A stretch of DNA of 6,567 nucleotides from Candidatus Dormiibacterota bacterium (GCA_003135035.1 PLDE01000119.1:1-6567); one strand, 5' to 3'; positions 1 through 6,422 are shown, counted from the first letter of the stretch. The notes: generated by a model from the letters alone, not told the origin. Program-made: numbers and translations.

Positions 1-465
1 CACACCAACGGCTACTCGCTGGTCCGCCATCTCCTGGCCCAGCGAGAACTCGAGTACGACACCCAGCTGCCCGGAACAGAGGGCCCTATCGGGGACCTAC
101 TGCTGGCGGTGCATGCCTCGTATCTGGAGCCGGTTCGCGCCCTCCGTCAGGTTGGCGAGGTGCACGCCCTGGCGCACATCACCGGCGGGGGGATCATCGA
201 GAACCTGCCTCGAGTCCTGCCGGAAGACCTGGCGGGCCAGGTTCTCCGCCAGAGCTGGCGGGTGCCCGATCTCTTCACCGCCCTCCAGGTCTTGGGGGAT
301 ATTCCCGAGGACGAGCTCTGGCGCTCCTTCAACATGGGGGTGGGGATGATCGCGGTGGTGCCGGCGGAGACGGTAGCCGCGGCAGCGCAACTCGGACGGT
401 ACGGCTTCTTCGAGATCGGGCAGGTAGGGCAGCGCCAGGGACCCGACCGGGTGTTGCTCAGCTGA
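1..465 (+). CDS. purM: Phosphoribosylformylglycinamidine cyclo-ligase (AIR synthetase), C-terminal part, 5' end outside window
   Basis: PurM is the cytosolic enzyme that closes the imidazole ring, converting FGAM and ATP to AIR in de novo purine synthesis. Frame 1 is open from the window edge and gives 154 residues before the TGA, roughly the C-terminal half of a normal ~340-residue protein. The visible part opens with HTNGYSLVR, the family's H-S/T-NGYSLVR motif. It then carries AHITGGGIIENLPRVLP at residues 58-74, the strongest PurM signature, and a SFNMGVGM segment at 109-116, both typical of the C-terminal AIRS domain. The usual 'PT-IYV' stretch before the AHITGGG motif reads VHASYLEP here, a mild divergence. 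purN follows immediately and purH after it, which supports an operon. The N-terminal ATP-binding half cannot be judged. Identification is very secure. Confidence 0.96.
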   Translation, partial: HTNGYSLVRHLLAQRELEYDTQLPGTEGPIGDLLLAVHASYLEPVRALRQVGEVHALAHITGGGIIENLPRVLPEDLAGQVLRQSWRVPDLFTALQVLGDIPEDELWRSFNMGVGMIAVVPAETVAAAAQLGRYGFFEIGQVGQRQGPDRVLLS

Positions 466-503
466 ACCGCTCCGCAACCGACCCGCCCCTGGTTGGCGTC
501 GCC

Positions 504-1100
504 GTGCTGGTCTCGGGTGCCGGCAGCAACCTTCGCGCCATTCTCAGAGCGGAGGAGGAGGACGGTTTCCCAGCCCACGTGGTCGGGGTCGGGAGTAACC
601 GGGCCAGCTGCCCAGCGCTCGAGATCGCGACCGCGGCGGCCCTGCCCCAGCGCTCGTTTCCGATCTCGGCCTTCGCCGGCGACGGGGAGGCGCGCGACCA
701 GGCGATGGCGGACTGGTTCACCAGCCTGGGCGCCTCGATGCTGGTTCTGGCCGGCTACGACCGGATCCTCACCGGTCCGCTCCTGCGAGCGTTTCCCGAG
801 CGGATCCTAAATCTGCACAACAGCCTCTTGCCGGCCTTCGCCGGGACCATGGAGGCAGTCCAGGAGGCGCTCGACCACGGGGTCAAGCTGACCGGCTGCA
901 CGGTCCACCTGGTAGACGAGGAGCACGTTGACGGCGGTCCCATCGTGCTTCAGGCAGCCGTGCCAGTCGAGGATGGAGACACCGCAGAGAGCCTGCTCCG
1001 GCGCATCCACGAACAGGAGTGGCGGATTCTTCCTGAGGCGATCGCCCTGCTCGCCCGGGATCAACTCCGGGTCGAGGGCCGGCGGGTGTTGCGCACGTGA
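504..1100 (+). CDS. purN: Phosphoribosylglycinamide formyltransferase (GAR transformylase)
   Basis: PurN transfers a formyl group from 10-formyl-THF to GAR, giving FGAR (step 3 of purine synthesis). Numbering from the GTG at 504 gives 198 residues. VSGAGSNLRAIL near the N-terminus is the phosphate-binding loop. LAGYDRIL at 82-89 matches the family's LAGYMRIL. NLHNSLLPAF at 103-112 holds the catalytic Asn103 and His105, and HVDGGP at 141-146 holds the catalytic Asp143 (E. coli Asn106, His108, Asp144). The motif Pro in N-x-H-P-S is Asn here. The start is uncertain: homology begins at VGVAVLVSG, encoded from 492, but that frame has no ATG, GTG or TTG for over 100 bases upstream of 504. The GTG at 504 would remove part of the first beta strand and lacks a Shine-Dalgarno. 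CTG at 462 (CTGA overlap with the purM stop) or CTG at 489 are alternatives. The gene overlaps purH by 4 bp. Confidence 0.95.
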   Translation: MLVSGAGSNLRAILRAEEEDGFPAHVVGVGSNRASCPALEIATAAALPQRSFPISAFAGDGEARDQAMADWFTSLGASMLVLAGYDRILTGPLLRAFPERILNLHNSLLPAFAGTMEAVQEALDHGVKLTGCTVHLVDEEHVDGGPIVLQAAVPVEDGDTAESLLRRIHEQEWRILPEAIALLARDQLRVEGRRVLRT

Positions 1101-2638
1101 CCCCGCCGCGCGCCCTCCTCGGTGTCGACGACAAAGACCGGCTTGCCGACTTCGCCCGCGGACTCCACCAGCTGGGCTTCGAACTGGTCGCGACTGGGGG
1201 CACCGAACGCGCCCTGCTGGAGGCGTGCCTGCCGGTGACGTCGGTCGCCGCCGTCACCGGTGTCGAGGAGATGCTGGGAGGTAGGGTCAAGACGCTGCAC
1301 CCCGCGATTCACGCGGGCATCCTGGCGAGGCGCGACCACCCCGATGATCTGGCTACGCTCCATCGGCTCGGCTACCGACCGATCGACCTGGTCGTGGTCA
1401 ACCTCTACCCCTTCGCGCGGGTGGCCGCCCAGGAGGTGGCCGAGGCCACCGTGCTCGAGGCGATCGACATCGGCGGGCCCACTCTGCTGCGGGCGGCAGC
1501 GAAGAACTTCGCCAGCGTCGCAGTGGTGTCCTCTCCGGAGCAGTACGGATGGGTGTTGGCCGAGCTCACCGCCGGTGAACTGAGCCCGGCGTCAAGGCGA
1601 CGACTGGCAGCAGAGGTCTTTCAGTTGGTCTCTGCATACGACGCCCGGGTGGCGGAGTACCTGGCCGGAGATCAGCCCGCGGGGGACGGCAGTTGGCCGG
1701 CTCGCCTCAGCCTGAGCGGCCGGCTGCGCCAATCCCTGCGCTACGGAGAGAACCCTCATCAACCGGGGGCGCTCTATCAGACGGGCACCGACCCGGCAGG
1801 GCTGGCAGCTGCCGAGCTGCTCCAGGGCGGCGAGCTCTCCTACACCAACTGGCTCGACGCTGACGCCGCCTGGAGGCTCGTCCAGGGCCTGGACGAGCCT
1901 GCCGCGGTCGTGGTCAAGCACAGCAACCCTTGCGGGGTTGCCGTGGCCGGCGACATCGCCGCGGCCTTCCGGAACGCCTACGACTGCGATCCTCGCTCCG
2001 CCTACGGGGGGATCGTCGGCCTCAATCGCACCCTTGATGAGGACGTGGCGGCGGCTTTGGCCGAGCACTTTTTGGAACTGGTCGTGGTCCCCGATGTCAG
2101 CCCCGCCGCCCGGGAGTTGCTCGGGGCCCGGCCCCGGCTCCGGGTGCTCACGGTGGCCCCGGCTCAGCAGGTATCACCGGAGGCTCTCGAGATTCGCTCC
2201 CTGGACGGCGGCATCTTGGCCCAAGTCAGAGATCCTGCACGAGATGATGAGACTCAGTTCAAGGTCGTTTCCCGGCGGGCTCCGACCGAAGAGGAGTGGA
2301 ACGGGCTGCGCTTAGCCTGGAGGATCGTGCGGGCGGTCAAGTCCAACGCCATCGTTCTCTGCCGGGACAATCGGGCCGTGGGCATCGGCGCCGGCCAGAT
2401 GTCGCGGGTCGAGGCGGTCGAGTTGGCGGTCCACCGAGCTGGCGAGAGCGCTCGCGGAAGCGTCCTCGCCTCGGACGCGTTCTTTCCCATGGCGGACAAC
2501 CTGGAGGTGGCCGCCCACGCCGGTGTCTCGGCAGCCATCCACCCCGGCGGCTCCAAGCGGGATGGTGAGGTTCTGGCCGCAGCCGACGCCGCGGGCATGG
2601 CCCTGGTGACCACGGGACGGCGCCACTTCCGCCACTGA
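1097..2638 (+). CDS. purH: Bifunctional AICAR transformylase / IMP cyclohydrolase
   Basis: PurH catalyses the last two steps to IMP: formylation of AICAR by 10-formyl-THF, then ring closure of FAICAR. The GTG start shares GTGA with the purN stop, indicating translational coupling. At 513 residues it has the normal family length. The N-terminal cyclohydrolase (MGS-like) domain, about residues 1-140, has GGRVKTLHP at 61-69, NLYPF at 102-106, and IDIGGPTLLRAAAKN at 123-137. The transformylase domain has LRYGENPHQ at 214-222, LSYTNWLDADAA at 247-258, the catalytic Lys274-His275 in VVVKHSNPCG, and a DPRSAYGG segment. Further on come KSNAIV, GIGAGQMSRVEA, SDAFFPMADN and the classic C-terminal RHFRH. 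The family N-terminal SVSDK loop is GVDDK (residues 9-13), so two serines near the cyclohydrolase phosphate site are replaced. The remaining motifs are intact, and I expect a functional enzyme. Confidence 0.98.
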   Translation: MTPPRALLGVDDKDRLADFARGLHQLGFELVATGGTERALLEACLPVTSVAAVTGVEEMLGGRVKTLHPAIHAGILARRDHPDDLATLHRLGYRPIDLVVVNLYPFARVAAQEVAEATVLEAIDIGGPTLLRAAAKNFASVAVVSSPEQYGWVLAELTAGELSPASRRRLAAEVFQLVSAYDARVAEYLAGDQPAGDGSWPARLSLSGRLRQSLRYGENPHQPGALYQTGTDPAGLAAAELLQGGELSYTNWLDADAAWRLVQGLDEPAAVVVKHSNPCGVAVAGDIAAAFRNAYDCDPRSAYGGIVGLNRTLDEDVAAALAEHFLELVVVPDVSPAARELLGARPRLRVLTVAPAQQVSPEALEIRSLDGGILAQVRDPARDDETQFKVVSRRAPTEEEWNGLRLAWRIVRAVKSNAIVLCRDNRAVGIGAGQMSRVEAVELAVHRAGESARGSVLASDAFFPMADNLEVAAHAGVSAAIHPGGSKRDGEVLAAADAAGMALVTTGRRHFRH

Positions 2639-2672
2639 GAAGGGGCACCAAACCGGCTCGCGTTGTGTATGG

Positions 2673-2693
2673 TCCTACTGGGGAGCGGTAGGA
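2673..2693 (+). promoter_or_regulatory. Inverted repeat overlapping the Shine-Dalgarno of the zinc-ribbon membrane gene
   Basis: TCCTAC (2673-2678) is the exact reverse complement of GTAGGA (2688-2693), with a 9-base loop between. The right arm contains the first four bases of the AGGAGGT ribosome binding site at 2690-2696. If it folds in the mRNA, the hairpin would mask part of that site. A six-base match can arise by chance, so this is a weak call. Confidence 0.3.
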
Positions 2694-2696
2694 GGT
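2690..2696 (+). promoter_or_regulatory. Strong Shine-Dalgarno for the zinc-ribbon membrane gene
   Basis: AGGAGGT is a seven-base match to the anti-Shine-Dalgarno sequence and lies 7 bases before the ATG at 2704. It fixes that start. It also indicates independent translation initiation, unlike the overlapping purine genes upstream. Confidence 0.8.
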
Positions 2697-2703
2697 TGGT
2701 TGG

Positions 2704-3384
2704 ATGAGCATTTCCCAGCGGAGCAGTCGGGGGGCGACCCAGGGAACGCTGCTGGCGACGGCGGCCCTTCTCTTCTTCATCGACCTCTTCTTGCCCTGGT
2801 CGCAGGCTTGCTCCTACTTCAACACGGTGCCACGTTCTTCCACGCCTGGATTCCACTTCCACTCTTATGGCACTCTCTGCCTGGCCCAGTCCGGAGGCTG
2901 GGGCGGGGCGGGCACGGTGGCAGGCGTCCTCGCCGGTCTGCTCTTCCTCTGGGAAGCCGCCCGGGTGGCGCGTCTTGGTCTCGGGCTGGGAATCGGCTAT
3001 CGCAGCCTGATCAGCGCTGCTTTGGCCTTCGGGGTGCTCATCTTCACGATCATCGACGTGGTGGCGCGGCTGACCTGGGGCGCCCAGATTGGCGGGTCCT
3101 TCGTCTACGGTGGGGTTTTCGTTTGGATCGCCTTGGGCTTGGCCATCCTGATTGGGCTCGGCGGGGTGATCCACTGGCGCATCTGGGATGTGAACGGGCC
3201 GGTGTCTGTTGCTGACCCCGAGCCGTCCGCACCAGTCGAGGTGCCGCCGAAACCGGCCGGAGTCTGCCCCAACTGCGGCCACGTCAACAGCGCCGATGCC
3301 CGATTCTGCTCCGCCTGTGGGACCAGCCTGGGGCAGCCGACGCCGCGACGGTCAACCACCCGCAGGCCACCCCCCGTCAGCTGA
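2704..3384 (+). CDS. Predicted four-helix membrane protein with C-terminal zinc ribbon
   Basis: Function unknown. The 226-residue product has four hydrophobic segments, at about residues 15-32, 68-86, 101-120 and 134-156. A soluble tail follows, with a Pro-rich linker (about 171-186) and then CPNC at 188-191 and CSAC at 202-205. That CxxC-x10-CxxC pattern, with an RFC(S)xCG motif, is the classic small zinc-ribbon found at the ends of many bacterial membrane proteins. The first extracytoplasmic loop (about 33-67) holds two cysteines, Cys36 and Cys59, that could form a disulfide. The FLPW motif at the end of helix 1 recurs in small bacterial membrane proteins of unknown role. An even number of helices would place both termini in the cytoplasm, where the ribbon could bind metal, protein or nucleic acid. 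The ATG has a strong Shine-Dalgarno. It lies 65 bp after purH in the same direction, so it may be co-transcribed, but a purine role is not implied. Confidence 0.85.
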   Translation: MSISQRSSRGATQGTLLATAALLFFIDLFLPWSQACSYFNTVPRSSTPGFHFHSYGTLCLAQSGGWGGAGTVAGVLAGLLFLWEAARVARLGLGLGIGYRSLISAALAFGVLIFTIIDVVARLTWGAQIGGSFVYGGVFVWIALGLAILIGLGGVIHWRIWDVNGPVSVADPEPSAPVEVPPKPAGVCPNCGHVNSADARFCSACGTSLGQPTPRRSTTRRPPPVS

Positions 3385-3391
3385 GGCTGGC

Positions 3392-3416
3392 CGCGCCGAG
3401 CTGACGCCGCGGCGCG
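3392..3416 (+). terminator. Possible terminator hairpin after the zinc-ribbon gene (no T tract)
   Basis: CGCGCCG (3392-3398) is the perfect reverse complement of CGGCGCG (3410-3416), with an 11-base loop, starting 8 bases after the stop codon. There is no T-rich run after it, so it lacks the hallmark of an intrinsic terminator. In DNA this GC-rich, a 7-bp GC match can occur by chance. Confidence 0.25.
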
Positions 3417-3517
3417 CCGACCGTTGTGCCACTCCGGCAGGAACGCCGCGCTGGGTGTGAACTTCGCAGGCTGATCGATCGCTAGCGGATCCCTCCCGCG
3501 TATGACGATGGAGGTCT

Positions 3518-3568
3518 GTCAACGGTCGGCGGAGGGGCGAAGACGAATCGCCATGGTCCGCCTGTGAC
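3518..3568 (+). promoter_or_regulatory. Nested inverted repeats upstream of the DUF421 gene, possible structured leader
   Basis: Three nested complementary pairs share one centre: GTCA/TGAC (3518-3521 and 3565-3568), GGCGGA/TCCGCC (3528-3533 and 3557-3562), and GGCGA/TCGCC (3536-3540 and 3548-3552), closing a seven-base loop. They would make one interrupted hairpin. I recognise no known riboswitch class in it, and a chance origin in GC-rich sequence is possible. Confidence 0.25.
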
Positions 3569-3714
3569 TGCTCACCGGACATCCCGCAGGGGCTCTTCTC
3601 AGCGCCTATGCGGAGCTCTCCTGGCGAGTACGTAGGCGCAGCGGATGGTCGCTGCCGCCGATCATCTACGCGTCGATGCTCCCTGCTCGACCGGCCGGGC
3701 CGTCCGCAAATACC

Positions 3715-3720
3715 GGAGAG
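3715..3720 (+). promoter_or_regulatory. Shine-Dalgarno deciding the DUF421 start
   Basis: GGAGAG lies 5 bases before the ATG at 3726. It favours this ATG over the in-frame GTG at 3645, which would add 27 residues foreign to the family. Confidence 0.65.
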
Positions 3721-3725
3721 TTGTT

Positions 3726-4247
3726 ATGGACTTCACTACCCTTGCCATTCCCCCCTGGGACATCGTGGTCCGCTGCGTCTCGATTTACGTGGTCATGATC
3801 GTCGGCCTACGCATCTTCGGAAAGCGCGAGTTGGGCCAGATGACCGTCTTCGACTTGGTCTTGGTACTGCTGGTCGCCAACGCCGTCCAACCCGCCATGA
3901 CCGGTCCCGACAGCTCGCTCTTTGGAGGACTCCTCATCATCGGTACCCTGCTCGCCGTCAACTGGACGGTTGGCCAGGGCCGCCTGCGCAGTCCTCTGAT
4001 CCGTCACTTCTTGCAGCCCTTTCATACCGTCTTGGCCTCAGGCGGGCGCTGGAACCCTGGGGCCCTGAGCAGCCAGGGACTGGACCAGGATGATGCTGCC
4101 GAAGCCCTCCGAGAACATGGGGTCGCCGATGTCTCGGAGACCACGCTGGTGGAACTGGAGCCTGACGGCTCGATCAGCGTGGTCGACAGAGGTCAGGGTG
4201 GGCAAAGCCATCCCCGGCGCCGGACTCGTTCCGTCAAGCGACCGTGA
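3726..4247 (+). CDS. DUF421 / YetF-family membrane protein
   Basis: The 173-residue product matches the YetF-like family (DUF421), whose molecular function is not established. Its N-terminal part has three hydrophobic segments, at about residues 12-29, 41-57 and 63-81. Between the first two is GKRELGQMTVFDLVLVLL (32-49), the family's 'RREL-x-Q-T-x-FDL' signature, followed by NAVQPAMTGPDSS at 52-64. The soluble C-terminal domain, about 97-153, ends in a run resembling ALREHGVxDVSE...LEPDGSISV, also typical of the family. The protein then finishes in a basic tail (RRRTRSVKRP) with no counterpart I recognise. It is shorter than Bacillus YetF but of a size I would expect for compact family members. 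The start is ATG 3726, with GGAGAG 5 bases upstream. It stands alone on the + strand and converges on the glycosidase-like gene, so there is no operon context to suggest a role. Confidence 0.9.
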   Translation: MDFTTLAIPPWDIVVRCVSIYVVMIVGLRIFGKRELGQMTVFDLVLVLLVANAVQPAMTGPDSSLFGGLLIIGTLLAVNWTVGQGRLRSPLIRHFLQPFHTVLASGGRWNPGALSSQGLDQDDAAEALREHGVADVSETTLVELEPDGSISVVDRGQGGQSHPRRRTRSVKRP

Positions 4248-4265
4248 GCGGCGCGGTCTCGCCGC
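4248..4265. terminator. Possible bidirectional terminator hairpin between convergent genes
   Basis: GCGGCG (4248-4253) and CGCCGC (4260-4265) are perfect reverse complements around a six-base loop. They lie in the 58-bp gap between the DUF421 stop and the stop of the minus-strand gene. Position suits a shared terminator, but there is no T tract on either side, so the call rests on location and a short GC stem only. Confidence 0.3.
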
Positions 4266-4305
4266 ACCGGACCCGGTTGGGATCCCCGAGCAGGCGCGTC
4301 CGCGC

Positions 4306-6411
4306 TCAGCTCAGGTGGCGCAACCCCAGGTCCAACTGGTAGATGACGCCGGCTTGGGCGCGGAACCGTGCTTGGTGGTGTGTCAACGTGAAATGCACGG
4401 CCGTGTGATCAGAGGCACTGATTCGCTTGATGACCAGATCCCGGGCCAAGGGAATGGTGACCTCGGACCGGGCCGCGCCCACGACGGTGACCCGGTCGAG
4501 TGCCCGCCTGATGCCGTAGTGATAGACGGCGATCGCTCGGTCGTGACCGAGCGTCTGGGCCGAGAGTTTGCCCTTGACGAAGTAACTCCAGACACCATCG
4601 GTGTCCCATCTCGGGACGCCTTGCCCGCGCGTTTCCGAAGAGTCGAGGACAGCGCCGAGCGCCTTGGCCAGGCCACTTCTGATGGGAGCTCCGCTTGACC
4701 AGCGGGTGGCGTAATAGACAGCGGGAGTGCCGAAGACGGCGCTGCCGATGATGTGGGAGATCGCCTCCGCGGAGGAGTCCACCTTCCAGCCGTCGCCGTC
4801 GATCAGCGAATCGGGATCCACCGCCGCGACGATCTCGGCGCGAGCGCTCCAGGTGGACGCCAGCCGGGCGTCGTAGAGGCGGAGAGCGTCCTCGGTGGCG
4901 CCGAACTGGGGAGCCATGGCGCTGGCGTCGACGAGAGCTTGGGGGTGCGCCTTCCAGGCGTCCTTGGAGAGCACCGTCATGTAGCGCAGTAGGGCGGCGA
5001 CTCCGATGCCCTCGGCAGGATGGGAGTAGTGCGCCTTGGTCATGGTCGGGACCAGGTATCCCCAGTCGAGCTTGAGCCCGTCCGCATCCAGGTCGCCGGG
5101 GCCGTCCCCGAGCGCAATCGTCATGTCATGCTTGATGCGGGCGGGAAAGTAGGACGCGGTGGGATCGATCCGATAGCGGTGCAGCGGCGCCTTCTGATCG
5201 ATCCAGAGGGGCCACCAGAGCATCACCTTGAGGCCCTCTTGGTGGAGCTGGTCGATCAGCTTGCGCATGCCGCTGATGCCGCCGAAGCGGCGGCTCGGCA
5301 CCGGCGATCCCAGCCGCGCCTGCCACTGGGAATCAATGATCACGGTGAAGTGGCTGACGCCAAAGCGCTGGCGCCAGGTTTTAGCGAACGCGGCGACCCA
5401 GGCAGAGTCGAACTCCTGACTGGTCCTGGCCGCCAGCGTCACCGACTGCTGGCCCCAGGTGTCCACTAATGGCCACTCCCACCAGCCTGGCCGGGACCCC
5501 GGAGGCGCGGCCACCGGAGCCTGGTGCAACGCCAGCAGAGCAGCGCGATAGTCGCTCAGGCCGGTGAGGGGATCTGCGGCGATGGTCAATGCGAATGATG
5601 GAAATTTCACCCAGGTGCCGGTGGCTCCGCCCTGGGGTCGGCGGACCGTCCCGCCGGCGCCGGAATCGCTGAAGGTCGAGAGGAGTCGCAGCGGGTAGTC
5701 GACGGTGATGGCGCCCCGGTGCGAGGCGGCGATCTCGGTGGCGTCAGGCACGTGCACCAAGCCCACCCCCAGCCACCCCACCGACGTGTCCATCTCGACC
5801 ACCAGGGGCGCTGGCGCGAAGGGGGCGCTTACCAAGGGTCGATGGACTCCCAGAAACGACGTTGGATCAGCGCGCAGGGAGGGGCCCACCGGGTCGGGGG
5901 TAAAGCCTCGCGCTGCATCCTGGGCTGGAAAACCTGCGCGACCGTTGCTGAAGAAGTCACTCGGGGCGCTCAGATCAGGTCCCAGCTGACTGGCGAACGA
6001 CACCTCGAGAAAGCTCGGTGCGGCGGTCAGATTCGCCTGCTCCAGAATCCTGCCCGAGGGTTCCATCGCAGAGAGGCTGAGGAGATCTCCCTTGGCACTG
6101 ACCGTGTAGTCAGAACCACTGGGCAGGCTGCGTCTGCCGATCAGGGCCACCAAGGGCACCGACAGCACTGCCCTTCCGCGAGTTATCGAGAGCAGACCGC
6201 TCTGTGCGGATAGGGAAGCTGTGTAGGAGAGCCCGCTTGCCTCCACCTGGCTGCCCAGGTGGAGCCATTTGACGGTTGGACGAGCCGGCGAGGCGCCGCC
6301 CTGGCCCGTTCCGGCCAGCAGCGCCGTCAGGGCGGCACCGCAGCCCAGAGCCATCAGAACCGGCCAGGAATGCCAGCGACGGGTGGCCAGGGAGGAGGCG
6401 CTCCCTCTCAC
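4306..6411 (-). CDS. Exported GH31/GH36-like alpha-glycosidase superfamily protein
   Basis: Probably a secreted or membrane-tethered glycoside hydrolase; the substrate is unknown. From the GTG at 6411 it has 701 residues. The N-terminus has an Arg-rich stretch, then a hydrophobic segment at about 17-34 (signal peptide or anchor) and a Gly/Pro-rich stretch. Residues ~47-290 look beta-rich, like the sandwich domain of GH31/GH36 enzymes. A TIM-barrel-like region follows. It begins WWEWP at 310-314 and DTWGQQ at 317-322, continues with VIIDSQWQ around Asp360 and GLKVMLWW at 393-400, then DGLKLDWG at 444-451. In KLDWG, Asp449 is the likely nucleophile, by analogy with clan GH-D K-x-D motifs. IDGDGW at 537-542 may supply the acid/base Asp, and GTPAVYY (561-567) fits a late barrel strand. 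The remainder (~602-701) looks like a C-terminal beta domain. The frame is open further, to a TTG at 6468, but GTG 6411 has the better ribosome binding site. Family assignment is by motif only. Confidence 0.75.
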   Translation of the reverse strand: MRGSASSLATRRWHSWPVLMALGCGAALTALLAGTGQGGASPARPTVKWLHLGSQVEASGLSYTASLSAQSGLLSITRGRAVLSVPLVALIGRRSLPSGSDYTVSAKGDLLSLSAMEPSGRILEQANLTAAPSFLEVSFASQLGPDLSAPSDFFSNGRAGFPAQDAARGFTPDPVGPSLRADPTSFLGVHRPLVSAPFAPAPLVVEMDTSVGWLGVGLVHVPDATEIAASHRGAITVDYPLRLLSTFSDSGAGGTVRRPQGGATGTWVKFPSFALTIAADPLTGLSDYRAALLALHQAPVAAPPGSRPGWWEWPLVDTWGQQSVTLAARTSQEFDSAWVAAFAKTWRQRFGVSHFTVIIDSQWQARLGSPVPSRRFGGISGMRKLIDQLHQEGLKVMLWWPLWIDQKAPLHRYRIDPTASYFPARIKHDMTIALGDGPGDLDADGLKLDWGYLVPTMTKAHYSHPAEGIGVAALLRYMTVLSKDAWKAHPQALVDASAMAPQFGATEDALRLYDARLASTWSARAEIVAAVDPDSLIDGDGWKVDSSAEAISHIIGSAVFGTPAVYYATRWSSGAPIRSGLAKALGAVLDSSETRGQGVPRWDTDGVWSYFVKGKLSAQTLGHDRAIAVYHYGIRRALDRVTVVGAARSEVTIPLARDLVIKRISASDHTAVHFTLTHHQARFRAQAGVIYQLDLGLRHLS

Positions 6412-6415
6412 GGCG

Positions 6416-6422
6416 TCACCTC
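6416..6422 (-). promoter_or_regulatory. Shine-Dalgarno deciding the glycosidase-like start
   Basis: Read on the minus strand, GAGGTGA is a seven-base match to the anti-Shine-Dalgarno sequence and ends 4 bases before the GTG at 6411-6409. It favours this start over the TTG at 6468 and places the signal-like hydrophobic segment about 17 residues from the N-terminus. Confidence 0.7.

Larger units (their letters stand above)
3385..3725. other. Gene-free interval between the zinc-ribbon and DUF421 genes
   Basis: These 341 bases hold no convincing coding region on either strand; the short open frames have no recognisable family or ribosome binding site. What can be seen is a GC-rich inverted repeat just after the upstream stop, a palindrome cluster at 3473-3491, a nested inverted repeat at 3518-3568, and the ribosome binding site of the downstream gene. 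The DUF421 frame is open upstream to a GTG at 3645, but that extension resembles no part of the family. No clear -35/-10 pair was found. Confidence 0.6.

Noticed and set aside
1592..2068. Minus-strand open frame inside purH
   Set aside because: It is fully antisense to a well-conserved enzyme and has no recognisable domain.
2254..3282. Long minus-strand open frame of 342 codons
   Set aside because: It runs antisense across the end of purH, the intergenic gap and most of the membrane protein gene. Its composition is low-complexity, charged and Pro-rich, with no family resemblance; it is a high-GC shadow.
3352..3582. Small minus-strand frame of 76 codons in the intergenic gap
   Set aside because: It has no family resemblance and overlaps the coding end of the zinc-ribbon gene.
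3608..4093. Plus-strand frame overlapping the DUF421 gene
   Set aside because: It is out of frame with the recognised DUF421 protein and is rich in Arg and Pro, as expected for a shadow of GC-rich coding sequence.
4090..4698. Plus-strand open frame bridging the DUF421 and glycosidase-like genes
   Set aside because: It overlaps both genes in other frames, has no good ribosome binding site, and reads as antisense noise.
5020..6213. Plus-strand open frames at 5020-5469 and 5719-6213
   Set aside because: Both are antisense to the glycosidase-like gene, whose frame carries motifs across this region.
6310..6411. Tat signal or lipobox in the glycosidase-like protein
   Set aside because: There is an Arg-Arg pair, but the following residues do not fit the twin-arginine consensus. 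The single Cys (residue 24) sits in the middle of the hydrophobic segment without a standard lipobox.
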